Below, piece after piece: positions 37,791 through 51,503 of a DNA stretch of 64,000 bases; position 1 is the first letter of the stretch; each line of letters begins with the position of its first letter. Origin of the DNA: Ficedula albicollis (lineage: Eukaryota; Chordata; Aves; Passeriformes; Muscicapidae); the NCBI RefSeq assembly GCF_000247815.1, contig NC_021683.1, positions 6,341,521 to 6,405,520 on the forward strand, written 5' to 3'. The position numbers and the translations under genes are program-made. A model generated the notes under the pieces. It worked only from the letters and a program-made list of their open reading frames with translations. It had not been told where the DNA came from and did not search any database.

Positions 37791-40700
37791 ACACAATAGA
37801 GACCAAGGCTTGGACTTGTTTAGACATTTTACTGTGGCTCCAACTTGTCCAGTATTACTACACTGAGCCACCTTCTTCATCTGCAGCCCAGTTTGGTTTT
37901 GCAGGTCCTGCTGCAGGGAGGCTAAGCCCAAATATATTTAGGTTGAATCAGACGTAAGTCTCTCCTACAACCCAAAATTGTTTTCAAAACCCCTGTCAGA
38001 GTAATTCCAAGAGGACAATACAAATTACTTCCCTTTGTAGGGGTGACATAAGGAGGACCCAGCATTTGCCACAGCTGAATGTTGGGCTCCAGATCAGCCA
38101 CTGTGAAGTCTTGAGTCCACTCCCAGCAATCTCTCAATGAAAGTTATAGTGACTTTAGATACTTACTTTTATAAACAGTGCACTGAACAACAACAAAACT
38201 GTACAAACAACATCATCCCCCAAAGCCCAAGAATTCAGTTACCTTCTTCAATCTTCTCTACCATTCCTACCATCAAAACCAATTCCTCATTTTTTCCTCT
38301 TATTTGTTTGCAGTAGAATTTTTTCTCATGTCAACTATATTTTTTAAATACACATAACTCAAAATAATTAAAGATATTTTTTATTTCCAAGATGTTCTTC
38401 ACATATTTAGCACAATCATCTCAAGATTTGCATGACTAAATTTTTTTGGAGACTCTATGTGCTCAGCTCTTCCTTCCAGCCTCTGTGTATCCACAATTAA
38501 TTTCTCCATAATCGCAATTAATAATTTTTTAAACATGTCAAATATATACACAGCTCTCCTGTAGATGGGATTTTCCTACTGCAGACTATTTGCTGAAAAC
38601 AGATGAGGACTTCAGTCCTTTTATTAGTTCATATAAGGGCGGTGACAAACAAGCCAATTATGTTTCAGGTCAGAAAAATTAAGATATCTTGATTTTAAAG
38701 GAAACCAAGGGGGAAACATTTTTAGACTTTTGTTCCGTTTTCCCCAAATTTGGAACCCTTCATGCCAGTTTCTTCTACAGTTCGTAGAAGCTTCCACTTG
38801 TGCTGAATAGAGTTTGGCAGAAATGGGATCCCTGGACAGAGAGCAGCAGGAACAGAATCACAGTGAGCGTTCCCAAACATCACATTACTGGGGATGGAGG
38901 AGCAGCAGCCCTTTTGTACCCAGCCAGGGTAAAAGCTAAGGGCAGTAAAAAAATACCAGCAGCACTGACATTTCAAAAGAAACTGTCCCTCTATGGCCTT
39001 GTCCATGGCCATAACTCTAGAAAAGAGCTCCTTGTCTAACGGGCCCTCCAGGATTAAGAAGGCAGAGATATCATGCTATATATTAAAATTAGTATTTCTT
39101 GGCCCTGAATAGTTTCAGATCAGGCTCCTCATGTCCTGGACATGATTCAAATAAGCAACTTCTCCACTGGGTAATTTAACCTGCTCATGTGCCTGGTAGC
39201 TAAGATTTACTACCTCATCATTTCAGTTAAAATTTACAAAATTAGGTTTGGACAGAGGAGGGAACACCAAGAGCAGCTGCAGCACCACTATATTATAATG
39301 GGGATGTGAAACAGATATGAATAGAATAATTCCTAACTACTATTTATCTGTAGATTAAAAACAAATAGGCACAATTAAACCCCAGGGACAGCAGTAAGAC
39401 TACCTGCACTTTCTGAAACCTCCCTACAGCAATGACTTCAGAGTTCAAGTGGGATATTTTCAGTAATTAAAGAAGAAATTTGACAAGAATGCTACCTGAA
39501 AACAGTTTAAAATTTCTTTATCATCTATATTCCAAATTATCCTTATTAAGACCATCTGAATTACACATGGAGCTTTTAACATACAGTACTTTCAAAAAGA
39601 GTTCAATATTGCTGTCTCTTACTACAAACAAGAAAAAAGAGAGATGGGAGATGAACTGATTGTTCACAATACCAATACCTTGGTAGCAAATCTGAGGGAA
39701 AGATTAAAATTATTCTATCCCTTAGAGGGAATAAGGAACATTGAGTAGTCCAACTTTGGGACTGTTTGTCTCCCAATACCTTCAGTAATGTCCTGTACAT
39801 GGCCTAAGAGTTCCCAGAAGTAAGGGACCTACATGGTGTTTTATTTTCCTCCCTCCGATTTTTATTCCCAAGATGTACCAAAAAGGAGCCCTTGGCAATG
39901 ATGTCTGCCAGGTCACAGTATTTTGATGCAGTTTAGATTGCCTTCTGGAAACAAACAGGTGGCCTTAGTTGGAACAGTATATAGGAAACATGAAAGAAAA
40001 TTCTGTAGAATCTGTAAAGTTTTCATTCTGCAGGCACATTTTAAATTATCATTTTTACACAAGCCACCTAGATGCAATCCAGACTGCACTGCTGGAGAAA
40101 GTTTGCACTGCTTTACTCTCAACATACAAAGATTTTCTGGAGCTCCTTTCTCTCTCTGCCTCTATCTAAGGTATTTGAGTTGGCCCTAGGAGGGGGACGT
40201 TTTGCCCTTTGTTGTTCACTGCTATAATCTATTATCCTCAAGAATGGGAGGGCACCAGATCTCGTGCCAGTTATCCTCCCAAATCTCTAATTAATGTTGA
40301 CAGTAAAATATTGGCCACAGCATTAACTACATGATAAGAGAGAGCACTCCTGAGGTTTCCACATACCAACCAAGCGGGTTTCAGTAAAAAGTGCCTCGTT
40401 ACCAACAATACCAGAAAATTGCAACATTTTCTTAAATTGGCACTAAAATAGAGATGACTCACTTTGTACTGCTCTAGATGGTGATTTGTCTCTTCTTCCC
40501 TCCATTTCATTCCCTCCCACTGCCCCTCAATCAGATGCAAAACTTTCCTTTTTTTGCAACGGGAGGAGAGAGAGGGAAAAACCAACACCAAAATCTCAAC
40601 AACTCTGTGTTTAGGGTAAGCCACTCTGCAGCATCACAGCTTATGAGCTCCAAATACAGTGCACTCATCAGCTCCCCCAAGCAGTGGCATGGCCCAAAGT

Positions 40701-41439
40701 TCCTTCAGCCCTGAGACACACCAAAATTTGTACCTGTGAGAGAGAAACCCTGTGGCTCCGTTAAAGCTTGGTTCTTCCCATAGCTTCCAAAAAAACTGGG
40801 TTTATTTCAGTTTCCTGCAGTGCAGTGCAGAGTGCCAGTCCATTTACAGCACTATTTATTAATGCCTGATCTAGCAATCATTCTGCAAATATATCAGAAG
40901 TGCTTCAGGGATAATAAGGAAGATTGTTTTGCAGGCAAACAATGTTAAAAAGCAAAGAGATTCCTTGCTCTGAGAATGGCTCTGCAGTAGAATTCATGGG
41001 TTTAGACTGCAGTATCCTGGTAGGACACACACATCATGATATAAAGTCCCCACAAACACCCAAGTCTCCCAGGTCCAGAGTAGCCCAAGTCCCAGACACA
41101 TCCTCAGGGCAAACCTCAGGTAGGTTCAGAGAAGCAAATTGTTTCACAGGACACTCTACTCCTACCAAAACTTCCAGTTGTTTCCTCTTTCCTCCACAAC
41201 TTGCCAGTCTCCTCACCCACTGCATGTCTCTGCTGGAATTACAGATACAATTGGATTTCAATACAGCAAGCACAGCATCTTCATCTAAATGTTAAGGAAA
41301 TATTTATCAGCACAAAGGCAGTCTCAACCCGTACAGTGTTTACAATGGTTTTTATCTTCAGGCTACATTAGGATTTGCTGTGAAATGGTATTTGCAATGA
41401 CTTGTGAATCACTGCCAAATGTGGTTGCACCAACCATAT

Positions 41440-41453
41440 TGCAAAGCTTTGCA
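41440..41453. repeat. 14-bp perfect palindrome
   Basis: TGCAAAGCTTTGCA is its own reverse complement. Just to its left, 41420-41438 can fold as a small hairpin (TGGTTG-CAC-CAACCA). Confidence 0.9.
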
Positions 41454-43429
41454 CAACAGTAATCATGGGGTACGTCTGACACTGGGAGCAATTGGTACAG
41501 AAGAGCAGTAAAAATAGATGGTCTGTTCTTTTCTCACTTAATCCCTTCTGTTGAGGCACTCTTAAAATTCAGAATAAAATATGAACTAAGATAACAGATG
41601 CCCTTAATGAGGCCCTCTGTTACTCTATCCGAGTATCTCCAAAAAAATAAAATATATAGATGCTGTTTCAGCAACTAAGACAACAGAATTACAGGGAGCA
41701 GAAAGTTTGTGATTCTTTGGGGCAGAGGGTTATCTCACACAGGAAGGAATAGATGGTGAGCTTGGAGGCACTGATGCAAGTTGCAGAATGCTAAAATATC
41801 ATCTGCCTTCACTTCTCAGCCTACTTCTCTTGATACCAAGCCCCACTCCCCTCCTTAAAACTGGAGGTAAATAAATAATTGTAACTGAGTAGATTTAAAA
41901 CAGGCAAAGGTAATTTCTGCCTTATGAGAAAACCTACATGTAAAGAGATTTTAATGCAGACAATTGCTGCTCCTTGTTTAAGGGAAACATTCCCCCTCAA
42001 TCTGATAATTACACCTAGCTCATCCTCAAATGTATAAACAGAGAGCACTATATCTGATAAAAAAGTACAAAATCAATCTCATACACTCTACAAACCAAAC
42101 AAATAAATCCCTCTAAAGACTAAAAGATCTCTCCAAAATCTATTAAAGTCTTTTTAGACTCGAAAATCTTCATATTTTAACAGCATTTAGCCAGTTGTGT
42201 GTGATCCACAGAACATTTATGGTGATTTCCACCTAGACTATCCCAGTATAAATGGCATTTGAACAGGCTGAATGCTACCTGAATACTCAGTTTTTTCCAT
42301 AAGATTATGCAGGGGTGATAAGCCCAGCTTCGCAAAGTACAAAAATCTTTCATCTGCCAGCAAACATTATTTGGCATTTGCTTAATGCTGTAGAAAGAAT
42401 TTTAAAAAAATCATCAATGATTAATCTTAAGAAATAAAGCTTTATACTCAGTATCTTTCCTGAGAACAAACTACTAAATCTAAAGATGCTTTATGGATCT
42501 TCTTTACAATAGAGGTTTATTGTTTTAAAAAGAAGTTAATTACTGTATTGAATAGAAAAATATTACAAACTAACTTGCTTGCAATGCAACTGAAGAAACT
42601 TAATGAACTAATTCCTGAATAATTAAAATGCACTAATTTCTGGTACAGCATCATCTTTTAATATCACTAAGGTACTCTGTGTACTTTTATATGGTCAGAT
42701 CTCATTTTGATCCAAGGTCCAATCTGAAGTACCCTCAGCTGCCTCTCTTTACAGCATGTTATTCATAAATGTTGCATATGTTCCTATATTCCTCTAAAAC
42801 TAGAGATGATAAACCAGTGAGCGGCTCAGAACTGGTTGCTGGGGATTTACAGGTAACAATAAAGTGCAAAGAATTGTTTTAAAATTCAGCACAGAAAGCA
42901 ATGGTTTTAAGTTCAAAATTGCCACCAACAATTATCACTAATTTAAGTAAAACAAGAGAGGAGAGTCTCAAGAGAATTGTGTGCGTGTCACTCCTACCTT
43001 GACAAAAAACCCATATTTTTAATCTTACATCACATATGTCACTTTAGTACAGTAGGACGGAAAAGGGGGAAGTTATACATTTTCAGGCACTAACAATTTA
43101 AAATTAAGACAAGAACAAATACTGTTAGTAAAAGCAGAAGACAGTGAGGAAAGCACCTCAGCTTGTGGCATAACAATATTGTTAAATAGAAATGGTTGTT
43201 TTCTGAACACAGTCATTTTATAAAATGTACAGTAAAGCTTTTATATGTAAATTACTCAAACTCAGAAACCTTTCACTTCAAATTGAATTGAGAATAGCTT
43301 GAAGAAGAACACTTTAGTGAAAACGTGCTTAAAATGAACAAAATCAAGACCCACTAAGGTGTACACACAATGTTCCACTGGGGAAAAAAAAATCCCTGTA
43401 AATAAATATTTGATTGATGCACTGCTAAC

Positions 43430-43467
43430 AAAAAAGGATAAAAAAAGGATAAAAAAGGATAAAAAAA
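43430..43467. repeat. (AAAAAAGGAT)n tandem repeat
   Basis: Three units of A6-7 GGAT are followed by a final A7, giving periods of 10, 11 and 10 bases. Confidence 0.9.
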
Positions 43468-46400
43468 TTGGTTTCAAATATATTTAGATAGCCTCTTAAT
43501 ACATGCACCTGCTTTTTCTTTGAAACTGATTATGTTTGTTAAACTGTGTGCATTGCCACCAAATACATAACTGTGTTACATGAATGATTAAAGCCACTAC
43601 AATAGAGCTGCATTATACAAATAATCACATTATCACATTTAAAAGCTCCCTTTGCTAACATACTGCAATAATGCAATTTTCCCTCAGCTTTTGAACTAAA
43701 AGTCATATGATACCATCACTGCAATTTTAACTTGCCAACATCTCTTAAAATAATCCAATCACATCTGGTGGTCAAACTTGAACTGTTCTGTACCAAACCT
43801 TCACACCAGGTACTCCATGAAGGTACTGAAGGCTGGGAACTGTGTTTATAAATCCCACATGGATTTTAAAAGAAGTTCTATATGAAGCAACTGCCATATC
43901 TGATCTTTTTACCAGTTTGGAAATGCATTGATCTTCATGTTTTCTAGCAAACCTTGGCATCTCTAATGGTGTCCTGCCTGGAAATTCCAATTGACACAGA
44001 CCATGTTATTGGAATGCCAATCTCATATGTTTATTTTTTGTATAAACTCCTGGTAATTGGGGTACTTTGACAAAACTAGCTGCAATCCTTATGTTTCTGC
44101 TTGATTCTCTGTGACTGTGTTTGACTCAACTGCTGTACCAGGGCCATTCACAGATGAAACTCTCACTGCTGAGAAAGGGGATGAGGTGGCACGCTGAGGT
44201 ACCTGACCATGGGTAAATAAAACAAGAGCTATCATTGGGCAAATGTGAAGGAAAAACAAGGCTAGCCTCAAGAAGAGAATATAGCCCTTACCAGAAATTA
44301 CCTTACACAGAGTTTAATAAAACTCTCATGCCACAGTAGCAAAGGAATAACCTCTTTGTAAGGCTGTGCCCTTAGTAAAATTATTTTGAATTGAGTTATT
44401 GATTGTATGCTTCCTCCTGTAAGAATATGGAAATCTGATTTTATTCCATGCTTGTATGGTAATTCTCCCTTCGGATTTGAACATGGTTACCAATTACTGT
44501 AAGAGACATTTGTCCCATAGCAAAACTTGGGCCTTAGTTTGTGGGTTTGTGAGGACAGCTGGTAAATTTAAACAGTGACCAATAAAAGAGACTGATCCTG
44601 CTGGCCTTTGTAAAATTAATTGTGATCTACCTCACATCAGCTAAGTCAGACTTGTGAAACTAGTTCTAACTAAAAAAGATTAGGACATCAGGCATTAAAA
44701 ATAGATGTGGGGCCTATTAAACTACAAGTGCAATGTACAGTTCCCGCAGTGTGAGATCTCCTCACTTGCATTTCCCACAAAGACTGCCAAAAATGAAAAA
44801 CCCAAACCAAAACACAACCTGGTGATATTTCCTCAGTTATCAGAGAAGAACTCACCTAGGGTGAGGGAATGAGCAGAATTTTGGAAGATGGTATTATTAC
44901 AACTATAAGCCAAAAACTAAAATGCTGTTATATCCCTTGCTAACTGGTATTTCAGCTATTAATGCTGAACTCCATCTAACTTACCTGAATGCTTTTGCAC
45001 TGTTTCTCCCTCTCTATTGCTAAATGTGTGTACAATACCATGAAGGGGACTTAGGTATATTGCAAAGGTTATATTTTAAGATGATATGGGATGGCTGCAT
45101 TTGACTTTTTAAATCTTTCTCACTCTACTTCAGAGATGGAATCAGAAATCCATATGGTTTTACTACACTATATATTTTGGTGAAAGCACACGGATATTTT
45201 TAGCATGAAAAATGACTTATGAATTTTTGAACATTTATTAAAAGCAATACTGCAGAACACTTTAGGAAACATAACCCACCAGAAATCTATTCATGTTCAT
45301 ATCTAAAAAAAATAATATTTTTCTCCCCTGAGTAAAATGATATATCTAATGACAGGAGACCTAAATGTTAAAAGTACTTTCAATGCTTTCAATCATTCTT
45401 ATTCTTGGTTGTATCTCACTTGTGTGTACAGGGGGAAAACATGCAGTCCAATTTGCTGATAAACAACTCTGAGGTAACACTTAGCTCAATTTTTTTAAGA
45501 TGATACTGTCAAAATCTTCCTACCAACATTATTACAAATGACTCATCCCAAGGCATGTACAGCTGGGCTGTGACTGTGTGTCCTTTCTTAGGGAAAGACA
45601 AGAAAGACAAGAGCTCCATTTCTACAGAAAAAGTATACTGTGCTCAGTGTAGTCACACATTGTAGGAATGAGGCCTTACTGTTGATCTGTTCTAGTGACA
45701 AAGGCAAAACCTTTAGACAAAGTCTGTCTGAGAAAGGAAGATTTTGCAATTCACAGGTTCCCAGTTCCCTTCAGGAACCTCCATGCAGGAGCTGCCGTTC
45801 CCTCTAGTGATGGTTGTCACTGCAGAGGAAGAAGCAGACCTGGATTCTTCAGTTCTTCCTGATAAAATGTTGTATTTATTAACTTCATTACCTAAGAGTA
45901 TTCTGTTTTACCTTCTTTATACACGACTTTCTCAGGCTTGCTTCAGGAAAAAAAATCTTTTGAAATAGTGTAAATGGTCAGAATACAGATATTCCACATA
46001 ATTTGTTGTGACATTCAGGAGAAATAAAGCCCAGTTAAGCAAGGATACTAACAACAAAATTAGGAAGCAGAAATAATTACAACTAAAAAGTTAAAGAATT
46101 GTACTTAGGAACAGAGGGACATAAATGAAGGAAGGGCATAACTTCTCCTTCCTCTCTTTCCCACACTAACTTGCCACATCTTTAGTTTTTGCTCCATGTC
46201 TTCTTATTGCTTACTTACTGCTACTGCTGAAGAATTTAGAAGGTTAAGCCATGAACCAGGGCCCAAATGTGCTACCAGCTCAACAAACACTGACAAAAAA
46301 TGCTAAGTGCTCCAGGACATCCTTAAATGCATTGGTATCAGTGTATTTTCTGTTCTTCCTATGATTTCAATATACAAATATTTAAAACACAGAGGTATTT

Positions 46401-46639
46401 ATAAGAGGTATAGTATTCCTGTAATTTTCTGCATCAGCAGAAGGTTAGATAGCAATGCAAATGGTGTAAGTAATAACACAAGAAAACAAAAGTATTTAGG
46501 ATACCTAAGCAAAAAAAACCAAGTTTTTTCTCCTGGAAATAACCTAAAGAGAAAACTTCATAAAAATGTGAGCAAATCACGGGGCAGCAGCCCTGGCAGT
46601 ACACAGATTAGGAGACCCCCAGAAGGGGCAGCAGCACCT

Positions 46640-47330
46640 TTCACCTGTGACACAGCCACAGGGGCTCGGCCCCGCCGGTCCCCACGGAGCAGCGGCGAGC
46701 GAGTTGTTGTAATGAAGAGCAGAGGTATACAGCCTTTATCAGATGAGAGGGGATTTGTCAGAGATTAATAGAATTCCATTGTAATATCCATATCTCACAA
46801 AGGCATACTCTGACAGGGTCCAATTACTTTCAACAAGCTGGGCCTGCTACATGGACCCTCTGAACCGGAATGGCCCTCCAATCTGTATGCTTTCGCTCAG
46901 ACAGATAACACCAACGTGTTTCTCTCTGTGATCACTGCCTAACTTAAATGAGTTAATCTCGTTTTCCAGATGAATTGTTATTTTGTCTCCCGCAGGCTGT
47001 GATTACCGGATAAAAGTATTGTGTTAACAGGAGGGCCAGGGTCTTTTCAGCAGCGGATTCCACATTCAGATAACCAGCCAGAGAGGCTTTCGCCTGCTTG
47101 CTTTTTTTTTTTTTTTTGGCCTTTTTTTTTTTCCTAATGTGAAGTAAGAGAGTGGCACTAACAGGAGAAAACTGTGAAATGACAGAGAGATAAACCTTCC
47201 CAAATAATTACGTAACTTCGTCAGAGGTCAGAGGGGCAGTTTATCTTCATATTTCAAAAGAGCGTCCCGGTGAACCAATCTCATTTACAGCCTACCTCTA
47301 CATATTTTAAGATGTTATTTGCCTTTCAGT
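46640..47330. promoter_or_regulatory. Candidate conserved enhancer
   Basis: Seven CpGs fall within 46667-46701, unusual in this CpG-poor window. They are followed by about 600 bases of non-repetitive, information-rich sequence. Readable factor-type words include TGACAG at 46811 (MEIS/TGIF-like), CAATTA at 46821 (homeodomain), AGATAA at 46903 and 47068 (GATA), TTAATC at 46953 (OTX/PITX-like) and ATTGTTA at 46974 (SOX). More CpGs persist at 47210-47270 in AT-rich context (TTACGTAA, GCGTCCCGG). T runs at 47102-47117 and 47122-47132 interrupt it. No coding exon is evident, although a 153-codon frame (46307-46768) overlaps its left edge. The role is inferred from texture and words only. Confidence 0.4.
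47102..47132. repeat. T16 and T11 runs
   Basis: Two T homopolymers are separated by GGCC. They interrupt the candidate regulatory segment. Confidence 0.9.
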
Positions 47331-47769
47331 TCATGCCTACCCTTTCTTTCTCTAATGGCCTTTGTTCCTGAAGCCAATATAATGTGCTTGAGAAGTTCAC
47401 AAGGGAGCCTATCAGAATATAAATATTTGGAAGCACTGAAAACTATCTGGGCAGGATCAGAAAACAGGAAGAGAAAAACAAGCCCATGATTTCACAAACA
47501 GTTCTCTTCAACTGATGAAGCAAGAGCCATATGGTAAGAGTTATAGTCTACAGAACATTTTTCTGAGATAATGTTTTTTCTCAGTGACAGCAGTGAGATT
47601 CTTCATTTCCTTTTCTCAACAAGATGTGAAAAAGAAAAAGCCCCACTCTAAAATTAATTCTTAATTATAAAATTCTTTATTATAAAATCTTAATTCTTAA
47701 AAAATACACCATGGGTGGGGGAAAGGCTTAGCATAGAGAAGCACCTGGCTAGTACAGGAAACACCTGAT
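47331..47769. other. noncoding, AT-rich internal repeat
   Basis: No gene. At 47650-47703 an AT-only-like block repeats TTAATTATAAAATTC-type units with a period of about 15-16 bases, just left of the possible LTR. Confidence 0.6.
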
Positions 47770-48051
47770 TGTTCAGTTGTGCCTTGACCACCAGGACAAT
47801 CCCTCCATAGCCAAGAATGACTCGCACCTGACCCCATTTGGGCAAATTCCAACCCACCACTGCATGAATTACAACGAGTCCGTGTGGCTCATGCATTCTC
47901 TCCCATATAGAAAAAACCCCATGAAACTATGTGGTATTTCAGTACCTAATGCCACAAGGTCAATAAAATGGTGCCTCTGAGTGTGTAGATTTCTCCAGTG
48001 GCTCTCCCAGCACGTAGATCCGAGTTGCTCCTGAGGTTGGTTGTGTCAACA
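47770..48051 (+). mobile_element. Possible second LTR, weakly supported
   Basis: The segment starts TGTTCAG and ends GTGTCAACA, giving TGTT...AACA ends. It carries AATAAA (47962-47967) followed by a GT-rich stretch (TGGTGCCTCTGAGTGTGTAG) about 85 bp from the end, as in a retroviral R/U5. A CCATATAG word at 47903 could be a weak TATA box. No exact target-site duplication was found at these ends (CTGAT on the left, ATTCAG on the right). The borders may be wrong or the copy old, and it could be unique sequence. Confidence 0.35.
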
Positions 48052-49113
48052 ATTCAGAAACAAGATGCAGCATCTGATCCCTGGCAAAGCATCAAACTGC
48101 CCATGAAGTGCAGTCAATAAACTTATGAAAGCTTCCTGACAGAAAGCCACAACCTTTGGCTGCAAAAAGCCAGTGCCTTCAACAAAGTATGAATGAGCAT
48201 CAGTGCAGGATGTGTATCCAAAGCACACCGTGGGTGTATCCCCCCGTGGGTGACCCTTCAAATCCTGGGCACCCAGTTCTGCAGAGCCTGGCAAAGACCA
48301 TCACAGCTTCCTTTATACTCCTGTGCCCACATCTCCTTTCACAGCAAAGGAGAGGCTGAAGCAAAAAGCAAATCTGAGGAATATTATTCTCTACACAAAT
48401 ATTTGGGCTCCATCTTTCTCACACAGAGTAACTGCCACCAGCATGTATGAAAATCATTCATAGGTAAATTAATGAAATTTTGGAGTTTCTAAATGACAGA
48501 GCTTAAATATTTCTGTATCTCATAATGAAGTGAAAAGTCTATGCAGATGGAACTGCAGCCATCATATCACTGACCTCCATTTTGATCAAGTTGGCAATAT
48601 TCTTATTTCTTGCCAAGGACAATAAATTCAACCTCTATACTGGGAATAAGCTCATAATCCATCATTTAAAGGTCCCTGGCATCTTTCAAAATGGGTAGGT
48701 GATAACCCAATGGTTCACATTCTCTCATGAAAACAAGCTTTATGCATTACATACAGCAGAATGAAAAAGGTCCATACAGTGTAAGCAGTCAATCACCTAC
48801 TTAGGGTGCAAAACAAAGTTACAGCAAAAACATGTCTTCCCTCAAGAAGGTGAGCAGAAAAGATGGTTTTTGCACAGTAGGAGCTGCCCTCAGGTGTATA
48901 AGGAATCACATTGCTTGCTGGGCTCCAAAAAGCATAATCCAGTCGTCTTGGCCACCCAGCATTGTGCTTTATTTTGCATAGCAGGAGACCAGTGGTGCTG
49001 CTAGGAGAGTGTGAAGGGCTCCTATGCATCATCATAAACAAGATAAGCAGAATTATTTCCTAAATTACAAACAGCTACAGCTATAACAAATCACTGAGGG
49101 GAGCAGGGGACGC

Positions 49114-49135
49114 TGTGGGCACAGTGTGGGCACAG
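49114..49135. repeat. 11-bp perfect tandem duplication
   Basis: TGTGGGCACAG occurs twice in succession. The same word, in the longer form CAGTGTGGGCACAGAG, recurs near 56479. Confidence 0.9.
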
Positions 49136-49483
49136 AGACGTGAGCTTTTAGCAGCTTTTGTCAATGCTGCTGCTGCAGGAGCAGAAGGCTGGTGTGACTT
49201 TGTCTTGTCTTTGTCAGAAGAAAGAAGGAACAGTATTTTTCTGTCCTTTTTTACCAGTGTTTTGATTGCATTGCTTCTCTCGACTTAGCCAAGGAAAGGG
49301 TAGGCCTCAGTAGAGATCTCAGAGGCCATAGGCTCCCTGAGGTATACCCTCAGTAGGAGGATTTTTCTCCCCCCTTTTTCTTGCTTAATTAACAGATCAG
49401 ATACAGGAAAAAAAAATATGAATAAACATCAGGCAGTGTCCTTTGGAGCTGGTCACTGAGATGAGTCTCTACCCCGGCACACA

Positions 49484-49534
49484 AGGGATGCTCCCAGCAC
49501 AGCTGTAAGCAGGGATGCTCCCACCATGGCTCTG
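49484..49534. repeat. Imperfect 27-bp tandem duplication
   Basis: AGGGATGCTCCCA occurs twice with a period of about 27 bases, and each copy is followed by a similar C/A-rich stretch ending in a GCT word. Confidence 0.7.
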
Positions 49535-51482
49535 GCTTTGTGCAGGACACAGCCCTGCCCTTCAGCTCCTTACACAGAAATCCCGAGTTACTGGTGAACT
49601 ATTACTACTCCACACCCCAAGAAAACACCGGGCACAATAACACAAAAAAATACTCCTCACCATAACACTGCTTTCCCAGACAAAGCCAACACGAGCGCAG
49701 CAGAAATGATGCTAGTAAGAAGTGATGTGAATTGGTAACAAAGAAGCTTGATCAGCATGATGGAGACAGACAGTCAGAGACACAAATTAAATCTCAGACG
49801 CAAATTAATTTCTCGTTCATTTTTCTGTACACCAGTGCTACAAAACTCTTGGCAAAAGTTGCCTTGAAGGTAGCAGCTGGAAATTATATTGTTTCAAAAG
49901 CTGAAAATATTATCTATGGAGACATTTTAAATCTGTAAACTTTTCATCTTCTTAGCTTGTTTTTGTTTGGTTTTTTTAATGTTTTTTTTTTTTTAATACT
50001 GCACTAAATGGTCATGCAGAGCAGATCCATGCATTGCTACATTATTTTTTTAAAGCTGCCACCCTGTTCTATTCAGTGCTCCTATAAACATAAAATTGAT
50101 AAAATGGACAGCTTTCTTTCTAAGCTAGCTTACATTTCTCCTTTTTTGAAAGCTTCCTAAACATGCAAGCACTCCATAAAAAAGTAACTGGTGCATGCAG
50201 AAGCAATGCAGTTCACAAATGAAGCAGTATAATGTCAATGGTTTGAAATTGTTCAGTCTCAGTTGTTTTCCAAGTCAATGCACTGGCAGTCTTGCCTGAA
50301 TGCAACTAGTCAATAGAGAGAAAATAAATAGAGCATTTCCAGAATTCACCCATCAGCACTGAAAAGTGTCTGCTTACTATTACACAGTTTTAACATGTCA
50401 TAATCGTTTTTCACAGTATAGAAACCCTCCTTATACCTTGGACAAAGAATGAATGACTATTTTAGCACCCTATACATAGCCTCTAGTAGAAATACTAAGC
50501 AAACTGTATTGACTATAGTATTTTAAGTGGTGTTATTAAAGTAGAATCTGAATTGTTTAGCCTATTTTTAATGCTACATTATGAATAAAAATTTCTGATT
50601 TGGATATCTAAAAGCAGAGACTTCTGTATTTGAATTTCTGAACATATTCCTTTGTGTAAATATCTATACATTGAACAAGCTCCCTATAATTTCAGGCAGA
50701 GCTGAACACCACAATTTATGCACAGTGTTATTCCCATAAAAAAATCCTATTGACTATTAAGTTGGACAGGTTTTGCTCACACAGGTAAATGCTTTACTGG
50801 CACATCTCTGTGACTCTGAACACCCAGACATTAAGCAGCAGAGAGATACACGTGTCCCTTATCTTTCTATCTTTTATTTCCCCCATGCTGTATGACAAGT
50901 GCCATGTCAAATAACACCACTGGGCTGAATGCTACACAAAGAGAGGAAGGAAGCAGACAGGACAGACACAGTGCTACACTTTTTTTGGGGGGAAAAAAAA
51001 AGGTTATGCCTGCTTCTCCAGGCAGCTACATGCTAAATTTTATCTAAGGTGCTATGCTTACTTAGATAAGGTCCTAGCAATGTCACATAATTACAGAAAG
51101 GATCTGCCATAGTCTGAAAAATGAGAATTATGTCTTTAACAAACCCATGCCTTGTTATCTGTCACCTGGATGAAAATCATGAGAAAAAAAATAAAGAGGG
51201 GGGAAAAAATTCCCCTTCAGACCCAGGAACACACTAACGCCCACGGATATAAATGTTACAATAAAAGAGCAGGACGACTACTAGCAGGGCTTTTATAGCT
51301 TAACAGTATTTTGACAACAAATGTTCATATTTCATTTGAAATTTATGAAACCTTTGTGCCTGTAATCCCATGAGCAGCTACATGGTAAATGAAAGTAGCA
51401 GGCAGTCTAGATTAATAATATTTTGCTTCATACTGGAGGAACATTGTAAGGAAAAGAAATCTTGCTTTATCTGCTCTCTCTC

Positions 51483-51503
51483 TTTTTTTTTTTTTTTTTT
51501 TTT
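51483..51503. repeat. T21 homopolymer
   Basis: Twenty-one consecutive Ts. No retroposon body is recognised beside it. Confidence 0.95.

Larger units (their letters stand above)
37791..46639. other. noncoding, no gene seen
   Basis: Ordinary AT-rich DNA. Overlapping frames at 38722-39039, 39913-40189, 40271-40714 and 40924-41295 run on both strands without domains. A 72-codon minus frame at 43772-43990 is protein-like in composition but not recognised. A 14-bp palindrome lies at 41440 and a small tandem repeat at 43430. Confidence 0.65.

Noticed and set aside
43772..43990. 72-codon minus frame with protein-like composition
   Set aside because: No family recognised, no intron signals and no repeat context. 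A translated search would be needed to revive it.
46307..46768. 153-codon plus frame
   Set aside because: The basic, low-complexity product runs from AT-rich DNA into a CpG cluster without a sensible domain. The DNA looks regulatory rather than coding.
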